From the NCBI GenBank assembly GCA_030706405.1, contig JAUZOO010000010.1, forward strand, positions 124,001 through 188,000: DNA of 64,000 bases, given 5' to 3'. The translations under genes and the position numbers were made by a program. The first letter of the stretch is position 1. Each line of letters begins with the position of its first letter. The DNA is from Bacteroidota bacterium. GTDB lineage: Bacteria > Bacteroidota > Bacteroidia > Bacteroidales > JAAUTT01. This document shows positions 29,043 to 37,270 of the stretch, in pieces. Below the pieces are notes generated by a model. That model was given only the letters and a program-made list of their open reading frames with translations. It was not told the origin of the DNA and ran no database searches.

Positions 29043-30554
29043 TCAAAGTCTCAAACGTCCCGATAATACCCAAGGGCTTACCGATGCCGGACGGATTGAC
29101 TTGATGTTATATTGCGTATTGTCTTCCTCGCCCAAAGCGGCAACAGCACCGGCAATTACAGCGGCAATTGCGGCATCGTCTTTCTTTTCGGCTGGTTTTT
29201 CAGGTTCAGGGAAGCCGTCTCTGCGTAGTTTGAAGTAAGCTTCGGCAACCTGAGGAAGAAGTGCATACGACAGAACATCTTCGTCCTGTTGCTGGTATTC
29301 TTTCATTTTGGCCCGGGTAGCTTCAAGCTCGGGAGCTATCAAATCGGCAGGGCGGCAGGTAATCGGCTGCTCATCACCCAAAATCAGTTTAGTGATTTCG
29401 GCAGGGATTGGTGCCGGAGTTTTGCCGTATTCGCCTTTAACCAAAGCTTTCGATTCTTTAGGAACCATTTTGTAGCGTTCGCCCATGAGCACGTTTAGTA
29501 CGGCCTGAGTTCCTACAATTTGGCTGGTAGGAGTCACCAACGGCGGATAACCAAAGTCTTCGCGTACCCGGGGAACTTCTTTTAAAACTTCTTCGTATTT
29601 ATCGGCAGCATTGGATTGTTTGAGCTGCGATACAAGGTTCGAAAGCATACCTCCGGGAACCTGGTAAATGAGCGCATTAACATCAACTCCCAAAACTTTT
29701 TGATCGAGAAGTCCTGATTTGATATACTCTTCGCGTAAAGGTCTGAAATATTCGGCGATTTCGCTCAGTTTAGCGAGATCGAGACCGGTATCATATTCAG
29801 TACCTTGAAGAGATGCTACCAGCGATTCGGTTGGAGGCTGTGAAGTTCCCATCGACATTGGTGAGATAGCGCAGTCAACACTGGTAATGCCGGCTTCTAT
29901 GGCTTTTAAGTAAGTCAGGGAGGCTGTTCCGCTGGTATAATGCGAGTGAAGTGCCAACGGAATATTAACGGCTTCGCGGATGGCTTTCACCAGGTCGTAA
30001 GCAGCGTAAGGCAGCAAAAGACCTGCCATGTCCTTGATACAGATAGAGTCAGCACCCATCGATTCAAGCCTTTTAGCATCGGCTACGAACAGGTCGAGCG
30101 AATGTACGGGGCTGGTGGTATAGCAAACGGTAGCCTGGGCATGTCCACCTTCTTTTTTACAGGCTTTAATAGCTGTTTCGATATTGCGGGGGTCGTTGAG
30201 GGCATCGAAGATACGGATGATATCCATACCGTTAGCAACGGCTTTCTGAACGAAATATTCCACAACATCGTCGGCATAATGCTTATAGCCTAAGAGGTTT
30301 TGGCCTCTTAAAAGCATCTGTAAAGGGGTCTTTTTTGCTTTGGCCTTGATAGCCCGCAGCCTGTGCCAAGGGTCTTCGTTGAGGAAACGCAGACAGGCAT
30401 CGAAAGTTGCACCGCCCCAGGCTTCAAGAGAATGATACCCAATATCATCGAGCTTGTCAATGATAGGAAGCATATCCTCTAACCTCATACGGGTTGCTAT
30501 CAGCGATTGATGGGCATCCCGTAATACGGTTTCGGTTATTTTAACTTTAGCCAT
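29043..30554 (-). CDS. oadA: Oxaloacetate decarboxylase alpha / pyruvate carboxylase subunit B-like carboxyltransferase
   Basis: ETVLRDAHQSLIATRMRLEDMLPI, GGATFDACLRFLNEDPWHRLRA, LHSHYTSG. Confidence 0.88.
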   Translation of the reverse strand: MAKVKITETVLRDAHQSLIATRMRLEDMLPIIDKLDDIGYHSLEAWGGATFDACLRFLNEDPWHRLRAIKAKAKKTPLQMLLRGQNLLGYKHYADDVVEYFVQKAVANGMDIIRIFDALNDPRNIETAIKACKKEGGHAQATVCYTTSPVHSLDLFVADAKRLESMGADSICIKDMAGLLLPYAAYDLVKAIREAVNIPLALHSHYTSGTASLTYLKAIEAGITSVDCAISPMSMGTSQPPTESLVASLQGTEYDTGLDLAKLSEIAEYFRPLREEYIKSGLLDQKVLGVDVNALIYQVPGGMLSNLVSQLKQSNAADKYEEVLKEVPRVREDFGYPPLVTPTSQIVGTQAVLNVLMGERYKMVPKESKALVKGEYGKTPAPIPAEITKLILGDEQPITCRPADLIAPELEATRAKMKEYQQQDEDVLSYALLPQVAEAYFKLRRDGFPEPEKPAEKKDDAAIAAVIAGAVAALGEEDNTQYNIKSIRPASVSPWVLSGRLRL

Positions 30555-30577
30555 TTTTTAAGATTTTTGATTGATGG

Positions 30578-30955
30578 TTATCCGAGAACTACAAGAACTT
30601 GGCCAGCAGTAACAGCTTGACCTTGTGTTACCTGAATTTCAATAACTTTACCATCTGCAGGGGCAGTAATATCGTTTTCCATTTTCATGGCTTCGAGAAT
30701 CAATAACGATTGACCGCGTTTTACAGTATCGCCAACGTTTGCTTTGATTTTTAAAATATTGCCGGGCATAGGTGAGGTAACCTTGGAGGTTGGGCCAGAT
30801 GTAGCGGCAGCTTTTGAAGCTTTGGGAGCTGGAGCGGGTGCAGCGGCTGGTTTAGGAGCTGGAGCTGCTACCGGAGCTGAGCTTGATCCACCTTTTACTT
30901 CTTCTACTTCAACCTCGTATTGTTGGTCGTTAACCTTAATTAAAAACTTTCTCAT
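30578..30955 (-). CDS. Biotin carboxyl carrier protein
   Basis: Ala/Pro-rich linker then biotinyl domain with EAMKMEN. Confidence 0.92.
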   Translation of the reverse strand: MRKFLIKVNDQQYEVEVEEVKGGSSSAPVAAPAPKPAAAPAPAPKASKAAATSGPTSKVTSPMPGNILKIKANVGDTVKRGQSLLILEAMKMENDITAPADGKVIEIQVTQGQAVTAGQVLVVLG

Positions 30956-31116
30956 GTTACTTTTTTATTTAAATTTTTTGAATGTATGTAATTTTATTGT
31001 GAATCAGTTCACAGTTCAAAAATAGCATTTTAAATTTCCAAAACATAAAATTATAATTATAAAATCTAAATAACTTTTTGTTTTGTAAGATTTTGTAAAT
31101 CAGGGATTTTAAATAA

Positions 31117-31159
31117 AAAAACGAAAGCCGGTCTGTGATAAAAGCCGGCTTTCGTTTTT
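31117..31159. terminator. Hairpin terminator between the ars operon and the biotin carrier gene
   Basis: AAAACGAAAGCCGG / CCGGCTTTCGTTTT with flanking A/T tracts. Confidence 0.75.
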
Positions 31160-31200
31160 AATATTTTTTCTTTTGTTATAAGGTTCCCAAAACAAACCTT

Positions 31201-32241
31201 TTAGTTTTCAAAGAAACGTCGTTTGAAATACAGGGCCACGTTTACCAGTCCTATTAAAACGGGCACCTCTACCAAAGGCCCGATAACCGTTGCAAAAGCT
31301 ACCTGCGAATTGATGCCGAATACCGCTACCGCTACAGCTATGGCCAGTTCGAAATCGTTACTTCCGGCAGTAAATGCGAGGGTTGTCGATTTTTCGTAAT
31401 TGGCTCCCATCCATTTGGCTGCAAAGAAGGTGGTAAAAAACATGAGGGCGAAATATATCGAATAAGGTATTGCAACACTTACCACATCGAGAGGTAGCTC
31501 AATGATTTTTTCGCCTTTCAGGGAAAACATTACAAAAATGGTAAAGAGCAATGCAATTGGTGTTAACCATGACACTTTGGGGATGAATTGTTTAAAATAC
31601 CAATCGTCGCCCTTTAGCTGCCGCAGGATAAGGCTCGACAGCAATCCGGCAGCAAAGGGAATTCCCAGGTAAATCAGTACCGTGGAAGCTATCTCGGCAA
31701 TAGATACGCTAACAACGGCTCCGCTTAAACCGAATAACGGAGGTAAAAAGGTGATGAAAACATAGGCGTAAACTGAGTAAAGAAAAACCTGAAATAAGGC
31801 GTTAAACGCTACTAATCCGGCAGCCAGTTCGGAGTCGCCTTTGGCAAGGTCGTTCCAAACCAATACCATGGCAATGCAGCGAGCCAATCCGACCAAAATA
31901 ACTCCAACCATCAGTTCGGGCCGATTATGCAGAAATGCGATGGCTAAAAGAAACATTACCAGAGGACCGATAATCCAGTTTTGAGTTAGAGAAAGCGAAA
32001 GCAGTTTTACGTTTTTGAAAACCAAAGGCAATTTCTCGTATTTTACCTTGGCCAGAGGCGGAAACATCATCAATATTAGCCCGATGGCTATTGGAATATT
32101 GGTAGTTCCCGAACTTAACGAATTCCAGAAATCCGAAATGCCGGGCGAAGTATAGCCAATGAGTACCCCAGCAAACATGGCGAGAAATATCCATAGCGTG
32201 AGGAAACGGTCAAAGAATGAAAGTTGTTTTGCTGTTCCCAT
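31201..32241 (-). CDS. acr3: ACR3 family arsenite efflux transporter
   Basis: [34 protein letters not shown] and [24 protein letters not shown]; start set to [10 protein letters not shown] because the upstream extension overlaps a palindrome. Confidence 0.92.
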   Translation of the reverse strand: MGTAKQLSFFDRFLTLWIFLAMFAGVLIGYTSPGISDFWNSLSSGTTNIPIAIGLILMMFPPLAKVKYEKLPLVFKNVKLLSLSLTQNWIIGPLVMFLLAIAFLHNRPELMVGVILVGLARCIAMVLVWNDLAKGDSELAAGLVAFNALFQVFLYSVYAYVFITFLPPLFGLSGAVVSVSIAEIASTVLIYLGIPFAAGLLSSLILRQLKGDDWYFKQFIPKVSWLTPIALLFTIFVMFSLKGEKIIELPLDVVSVAIPYSIYFALMFFTTFFAAKWMGANYEKSTTLAFTAGSNDFELAIAVAVAVFGINSQVAFATVIGPLVEVPVLIGLVNVALYFKRRFFEN

Positions 32242-32295
32242 GAATAGAAGATAAAAATATTTAGTACAGAGTATTGTTATATAAAATAAGTGCCA

Positions 32296-32347
32296 GCGCT
32301 CGTTTGTAATGTTACGCCACGGCAAGGCACGCATTACAAATGAGCGC
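32296..32347. repeat. REP-like palindrome between arsM and acr3
   Basis: GCGCTCGTTTGTAATG (32296-32311) / CATTACAAATGAGCGC (32332-32347), one G-T position; each side bordered by GCCAGC-type sequence. Confidence 0.7.
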
Positions 32348-32389
32348 CAGCATCTGTTAAGTCAACGGCATTGAATTAGTAACTGTTAA

Positions 32390-33202
32390 TTATCTGGCTG
32401 GTTTTTCGGCATACACGGTGATGCTGAATATGCCTGCCCCGGACTTTTTGAATGCGTCCAGTTCCTGTTGGCTCAGATAATTCATTAGTATTTCGTCGGG
32501 GACACTAATGAGTTTTTCTTTTTGTACATTGATATTTATCAACCCTTTGTCGGTCATAATTTTAAGGTAATCGTCTTTTTGAATAGCTCCCGAAACGCAA
32601 CCTGCATACATTTCAGCAGCTTCCCGAAGTCCTTTGGGTAAATCGCCGCGCAGTACCACGTCCGAAACCGATAGGTGAGCACCGGGTTTGAGCACACGAA
32701 ATATCTCTCCAAAAGCCTTTTCTTTATCGGGAACAAGGTTTAAAACGCAGTTACTGATGATAACATCGGCAGTGCTATCGGAAACGGGCATGTTTTCGAT
32801 GTCGCCCAAGCGGAATTCCACGTTGGTAAAGCCAAGCTTTTGGGCATTGGCGCGGGCTTTTTCAATCATGGCCTCAGTCATGTCGATGCCAATAACGTTG
32901 CCACTTTCGCCAACTAAAGCACGAGCAACAAAGCAGTCGTTTCCGGCTCCAGAGCCCAGGTCGATAACGGTGTTGTCTTTTGTTATCCGGGCAAATTCGG
33001 TAGGAATACCGCAGCCTAAACCTAAATCGGCATCGGGGTTGTAGCCTTCGAGCTGACTGTAATTTTCACTAAAGATGCTATAATCAACCGACGAACAACA
33101 TCCTGTAGCCCCGCAACACGATGATTCGTTTTTACCTTTAGACTGGCTGGCTATTTCGCCGTATTTTTCTTTTACAATAAGTTTTAAATCAGAGGAATTC
33201 AT
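32390..33202 (-). CDS. arsM: Arsenite methyltransferase
   Basis: SSCCGATGCCSS, LGLGCGIPTEFA, VIDLGSGAGNDCFVARALVG SAM motif. Confidence 0.9.
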   Translation of the reverse strand: MNSSDLKLIVKEKYGEIASQSKGKNESSCCGATGCCSSVDYSIFSENYSQLEGYNPDADLGLGCGIPTEFARITKDNTVIDLGSGAGNDCFVARALVGESGNVIGIDMTEAMIEKARANAQKLGFTNVEFRLGDIENMPVSDSTADVIISNCVLNLVPDKEKAFGEIFRVLKPGAHLSVSDVVLRGDLPKGLREAAEMYAGCVSGAIQKDDYLKIMTDKGLININVQKEKLISVPDEILMNYLSQQELDAFKKSGAGIFSITVYAEKPAR

Positions 33203-33624
33203 AATTGAGGTTCTATTTGTTCAACATAAAGTTTGTAGAATTCTGTTTTTATCTCGTCGCGTACACGGATGAACTCGCTCCAGATAAATTCGTCGGTTCC
33301 GGTGGCGTGCGATGGGTCGTCGAAGCCGATATGCAGGCGGTGTTTTACTTTTCCGATGAATGCAGGACACGCTTCGTTAGCTCCGCCACATACGGTAATC
33401 ACGTAATCCCATTCATCGTTCAGGTATTTTTCTACCGAATCGGAGGTGTGATGACTGATGTCAATGCCTGCATCTTTCATTGCTGCGACGGCTTTTTCGT
33501 TGAGTTTTCCCGAAGCCTGCGTGCCGGCCGAGCAAACGGTGATGTTCGGGTCGAACGACTGTAAAAAGCCGTGGGCCATCTGGCTGCGGCAACTGTTTCC
33601 TGTACAAAGAATTAATACTTTCAT
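33199..33624 (-). CDS. arsC: Arsenate reductase, low-MW phosphatase family
   Basis: VLILCTGNSCRSQMAHGFL P-loop; 4-nt overlap with arsM start. Confidence 0.92.
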   Translation of the reverse strand: MKVLILCTGNSCRSQMAHGFLQSFDPNITVCSAGTQASGKLNEKAVAAMKDAGIDISHHTSDSVEKYLNDEWDYVITVCGGANEACPAFIGKVKHRLHIGFDDPSHATGTDEFIWSEFIRVRDEIKTEFYKLYVEQIEPQL

Positions 33625-33633
33625 TTTTGAATA

Positions 33634-33972
33634 TTATTTGCAGTTGGTTCCACAATTATTGTCGATTGAGGTCATATCCTTAAAGAAGTCGTCGAACATC
33701 TGCTTGTATTTTACAAGGGTCGAGTTGCAAAGACAATAGTTGATTTTCAGGCCGTCAATTTCGCCATGGATTAGCCCTACTTCCTTCAGATCCTTTAAAT
33801 GTTGCGATACAGTGCTGCGACTAAGCGGCAAACTGTCGGAAATATCGCCGGAGATACAGGTCTTTGTCTCGGCCAGGTATTTTAGGATAGCCAATCGCGC
33901 CGGGTGCGAGATTACTTTGGTGAATTTTGCCAGTTCCTGAAGTTCGGTACTGAATACTTCTGCTTTTATCAT
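33634..33972 (-). CDS. arsR: ArsR family metalloregulator
   Basis: SHPARLAILKYLAETKTCISGDISDSLPLSRSTVSQHLKDLKEVGLIHGE wHTH; Cys residues. Confidence 0.93.
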   Translation of the reverse strand: MIKAEVFSTELQELAKFTKVISHPARLAILKYLAETKTCISGDISDSLPLSRSTVSQHLKDLKEVGLIHGEIDGLKINYCLCNSTLVKYKQMFDDFFKDMTSIDNNCGTNCK

Positions 33973-33983
33973 ACGTTATGTTT

Positions 33984-34005
33984 TATGTCGTAAAAATACG
34001 ACATA
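33984..34005. promoter_or_regulatory. Putative ArsR operator
   Basis: TATGTCGTA-AAAA-TACGACATA perfect 9-bp palindrome, 12 nt upstream of the arsR start. Confidence 0.7.
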
Positions 34006-34123
34006 GTTTAATGAAAAGAAACTTTTTGAGGATTAAATTAACGTTAAATGTGGATATTTGTAGGTAATATACTGTTATTTAAAGAGTAACGACTGCAAAA
34101 TATAAGTTGCAGATCATCAATTG

Positions 34124-34573
34124 TCAATCGTTCTTTATTTCATCGAGCATATTGTACAGTATACCCGCAGTTTCGGCAATAACTTTCCGGCAAATGATCT
34201 TGTGGTGTTTCCGTTCCGTAACATCGGCTTCGGTGGCGTGTTTTTTCAGGAGTTCGAAACAATTACTTGTATCAAAGATTTCTTCGACCTTTTGGTTTAG
34301 TTCGCGTACCTTTTTGTACGACAGTAGTTTGGTGTCCATGTCTTTGGGATTGGTATTCCCGTATTTCAGACCCAGAATCATGAAACTTCCGGTAACGGCG
34401 CCGCATTTTTGGCGCAAGCGACCCATTCCTCCGCCAAATGTTGAGGAGATAAGTTTGGCCGTATTTTCGTCGAGGTTAAACTGTGGGGCAAAGGCCAAAA
34501 CGATGGACTGGGAACAGGCATAGCCTTCGTCGAAAAAGGCTAAGGCCTTGTCTATAGCTTTTTGTTTTTGCAT
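34124..34573 (-). CDS. C_GCAxxG_C_C family protein (redox-type)
   Basis: YACSQSIVLAF, FGGGMGRLRQKCGAVTGSFMILGL; start set to MQKQKAID. Confidence 0.88.
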   Translation of the reverse strand: MQKQKAIDKALAFFDEGYACSQSIVLAFAPQFNLDENTAKLISSTFGGGMGRLRQKCGAVTGSFMILGLKYGNTNPKDMDTKLLSYKKVRELNQKVEEIFDTSNCFELLKKHATEADVTERKHHKIICRKVIAETAGILYNMLDEIKND

Positions 34574-34586
34574 GGTGTAAAAGAAA

Positions 34587-34632
34587 AGACACAAAGTGTC
34601 GAAGATGATTAATTCTTCGCGTCTTTGTGTCT
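34587..34632. terminator. Inverted repeat downstream of the GGGtGRT gene
   Basis: AGACACAAAG (34587-34596) / CTTTGTGTCT (34623-34632), inner CGAAGA/TCTTCG. Confidence 0.6.
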
Positions 34633-34656
34633 TTGTGTTTATTCTTTAAAAAAGAA

Positions 34657-35649
34657 TTAAGCTTGCGAAATAGCAACAGCTACAGCAACAGAAGCTCCTA
34701 CCATCGGGTTGTTACCCATACCGATCAAGCCCATCATTTCTACGTGAGCAGGTACCGAAGATGAACCTGCGAACTGAGCGTCGGAGTGCATACGGCCCAT
34801 GGTGTCGGTCATACCGTAAGAAGCAGGACCAGCAGCCATGTTGTCTGGGTGAAGGGTACGACCTGTACCGCCACCAGAAGCTACCGAGAAGTATTTCTTA
34901 CCTTGTTCGATACATTCTTTTTTGTATGTACCAGCAACAGGGTGTTGGAAACGGGTTGGGTTGGTTGAGTTACCGGTGATGGAAACGTCAACACCTTCTT
35001 TGTGAAGGATAGCAACACCTTCGCGAACGTCGTTGGCACCATAGCAGTTAACTTTGGCCTTTTCACCATTCGAGTAAGCGATACGTTTTACTTCGTTAAC
35101 TTCGCCAGTAGCATAGTCAAACTGAGTTTGAACATAGGTAAAACCGTTGATACGGGCAATGATTTGAGCTGCATCTTTACCTAATCCGTTAAGGATAACA
35201 CGTAAAGGTTCTTTACGAACGCGGTTAGCCGATTTTGCTAATCCGATAGCACCTTCGGCAGCAGCAAACGATTCGTGACCAGCGAGGAAAGCGAAACATT
35301 TGGTTTCTTCGCGAAGCAACATGGCAGCGAGGTTACCGTGACCCAAACCAACCTTACGGTCGTCGGCAACAGAACCCGGGATACAGAAAGCCTGTAAACC
35401 TTCGCCTAAAGTAGCTGCGATATCAGCTGCATTGGTCTGACCTTTTTTAATGGCAATAGCACCACCTACGATATAAGCCCACATAGCGTTTTCGAAGGCG
35501 ATAGGCTGAATATCTTTTACAATTTTGTAAACATCAACACCTTTGTCGTCGCAAATTTTCTTTGCTTCTTCAATTGATGCAATTCCGTACGAGTTAAGTA
35601 CTTTATTGATTTGGTTGATACGTCTGTCGTAACTTTCAAATAATGGCAT
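34657..35649 (-). CDS. GGGtGRT family protein
   Basis: Contains VASGGGTGRTLHPDNMAAGPASYGMTDTMGRMHSDAQFAGSSSVPAHVEMMGLIGMGNNPMVGAS. Confidence 0.9.
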   Translation of the reverse strand: MPLFESYDRRINQINKVLNSYGIASIEEAKKICDDKGVDVYKIVKDIQPIAFENAMWAYIVGGAIAIKKGQTNAADIAATLGEGLQAFCIPGSVADDRKVGLGHGNLAAMLLREETKCFAFLAGHESFAAAEGAIGLAKSANRVRKEPLRVILNGLGKDAAQIIARINGFTYVQTQFDYATGEVNEVKRIAYSNGEKAKVNCYGANDVREGVAILHKEGVDVSITGNSTNPTRFQHPVAGTYKKECIEQGKKYFSVASGGGTGRTLHPDNMAAGPASYGMTDTMGRMHSDAQFAGSSSVPAHVEMMGLIGMGNNPMVGASVAVAVAISQA

Positions 35650-35661
35650 ATCTGGTTTCTC

Positions 35662-36354
35662 CTATTCTTTACGTGGGTCAATAATTTTCACTGCATCTTC
35701 GATACGTCCGTATTTGCCTGAAGCTTTTTTCAATGCTTCGTTAGCATCAGTACCGGCTTTAATCATGTCCATCATGCGGCCAAGGCTAACAAATTCGTAA
35801 CCGATGATTTGGTTTTCTGCATCCAAACCGATTTTGGTGATGTAACCTTCGGCCATTTCGAGGTAACGAGGACCTTTAGCTACAGTACCATACAAAGTAC
35901 CGGTAACACCGCGCAAACCTTTTCCTAAGTCTTCGAGACCAGCTCCGATAGGCAGACCGCCTTCAGAGAATGCAGTTTGGGTACGTCCGTAAACGATTTG
36001 CAGGAATAATTCGCGCATTGCAGTGTTGATAGCGTCGCAAACGAGGTCGGTATTTAAAGCTTCGAGGATGGTTTTGCCTGGGAGGATTTCGGAAGCCATA
36101 GCAGCAGAGTGAGTCATACCGGTGCAACCAATAGTTTCAACCAATGCTTCCTGAATAACACCTTCTTTAACATTCAAAGTAAGTTTGCAAGCACCCTGCT
36201 GAGGAGCGCACCAACCTACACCGTGGGTTAACCCCGAAATGTCTTTTACTTCTTTTGCCTTAACCCATCTTCCTTCTTCGGGAATTGGAGCAGGGCCATG
36301 ATTTGCACCTTGAGCGACGCAGATCATACCTTCAACTTCGTGTGTAAAACTCAT
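35662..36354 (-). CDS. NifU-like iron-sulfur cluster scaffold-type protein
   Basis: ALVETIGCTGMTHSAAMASEILPGKTILEAL resembles the NifU_N-type Cys region; 12 nt from the GGGtGRT gene. Confidence 0.72.
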   Translation of the reverse strand: MSFTHEVEGMICVAQGANHGPAPIPEEGRWVKAKEVKDISGLTHGVGWCAPQQGACKLTLNVKEGVIQEALVETIGCTGMTHSAAMASEILPGKTILEALNTDLVCDAINTAMRELFLQIVYGRTQTAFSEGGLPIGAGLEDLGKGLRGVTGTLYGTVAKGPRYLEMAEGYITKIGLDAENQIIGYEFVSLGRMMDMIKAGTDANEALKKASGKYGRIEDAVKIIDPRKE

Positions 36355-36773
36355 ATGTCCTAATTTTTGATTTGAATTTTATTTTTCAGGGGACAAATAT
36401 AGTCATTACCTGAATTGTAACCCAAAAATTTAGGGGGTAAGAACAAGGTTATTATCAGATTTTTAATTCATAAATTTAATATTCACGGGTATTACGACTA
36501 ATTTTTATAAATGGAATAAGATGAGAATCGTTGCACAGGTACAAAAATATTGGATTGCGAGGTGAGCTTAGTTTCATTGAAATGGTGATGCATATCACTT
36601 ATTTTTCTGATAAAAATTTCGATTTGAGTTAGTTAAAATGAAAAATAGTATATAATTTTAAGATACAAGTCTCAGAAAAGAGGGAGAGTCAATTTTTCCT
36701 CATAGATGTTGGAACCAATTTTACTAAAGATAAGTGTTTAAATAAAAGTAGTTTAACTTTAAATAAAAGTGTT

Positions 36774-36980
36774 ATGATAAAAAATGAGATTGGAGTGACC
36801 GCAGTTAACATTAGTAATTTACTCGACACTTGCCGCGAATTACCCGTGTCCGACATCGGAACCTTGTTGAAACAGGAAGAAGAACACGTGTTTATAGCTC
36901 TTGGTTGGCTTGCCAGGGAGAAAAAGGTCTTTTTCTTTAAAGAAACAAACGACGTAATGAAGGTTTGTTTAATTGAATGA
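36774..36980 (+). CDS. Winged helix-turn-helix small protein (DUF2582-like), copy A
   Basis: 68 aa; VFIALGWLAREKKVFFFKE...MKVCLIE; paralogue at 59642-59848. Confidence 0.82.
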   Translation: MIKNEIGVTAVNISNLLDTCRELPVSDIGTLLKQEEEHVFIALGWLAREKKVFFFKETNDVMKVCLIE

Positions 36981-37027
36981 TTTTTAAAAACAAATAAGGG
37001 TAATTAATTTATATTTTGTTTGTTACG

Positions 37028-37075
37028 GCCCTGCGAATGTTATGATAAAAAACATAATATTCGTGGGGCTGTTTG
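37028..37075 (+). terminator. Terminator after winged-helix copy A
   Basis: GCCCTGCGAATGTTATG / CATAATATTCGTGGGGC stem then TGTTTGTTTT. Confidence 0.75.
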
Positions 37076-37270
37076 TTTTAAGATGAATGGCAGAAGCTTT
37101 ATCAATCAGCCCGGTAATTCGGGGCTATTCTTTAGCTTGTGAGTATTAATTATTTTTAGATATTTGTATCGACTACATCCGGAATATATTCTATTGGCGC
37201 ATATTTAACTTTGTACTCATACCTTTATTATAAATGCCGGGAACTATTAACTAACTGAAAATCTAAAGGA

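Noticed and set aside
32242-32334. N-terminal extension of the Acr3 ORF
   Set aside because: Extension is basic/aromatic, lies partly in the palindrome, and a better start ([10 protein letters not shown]) exists at 32241.
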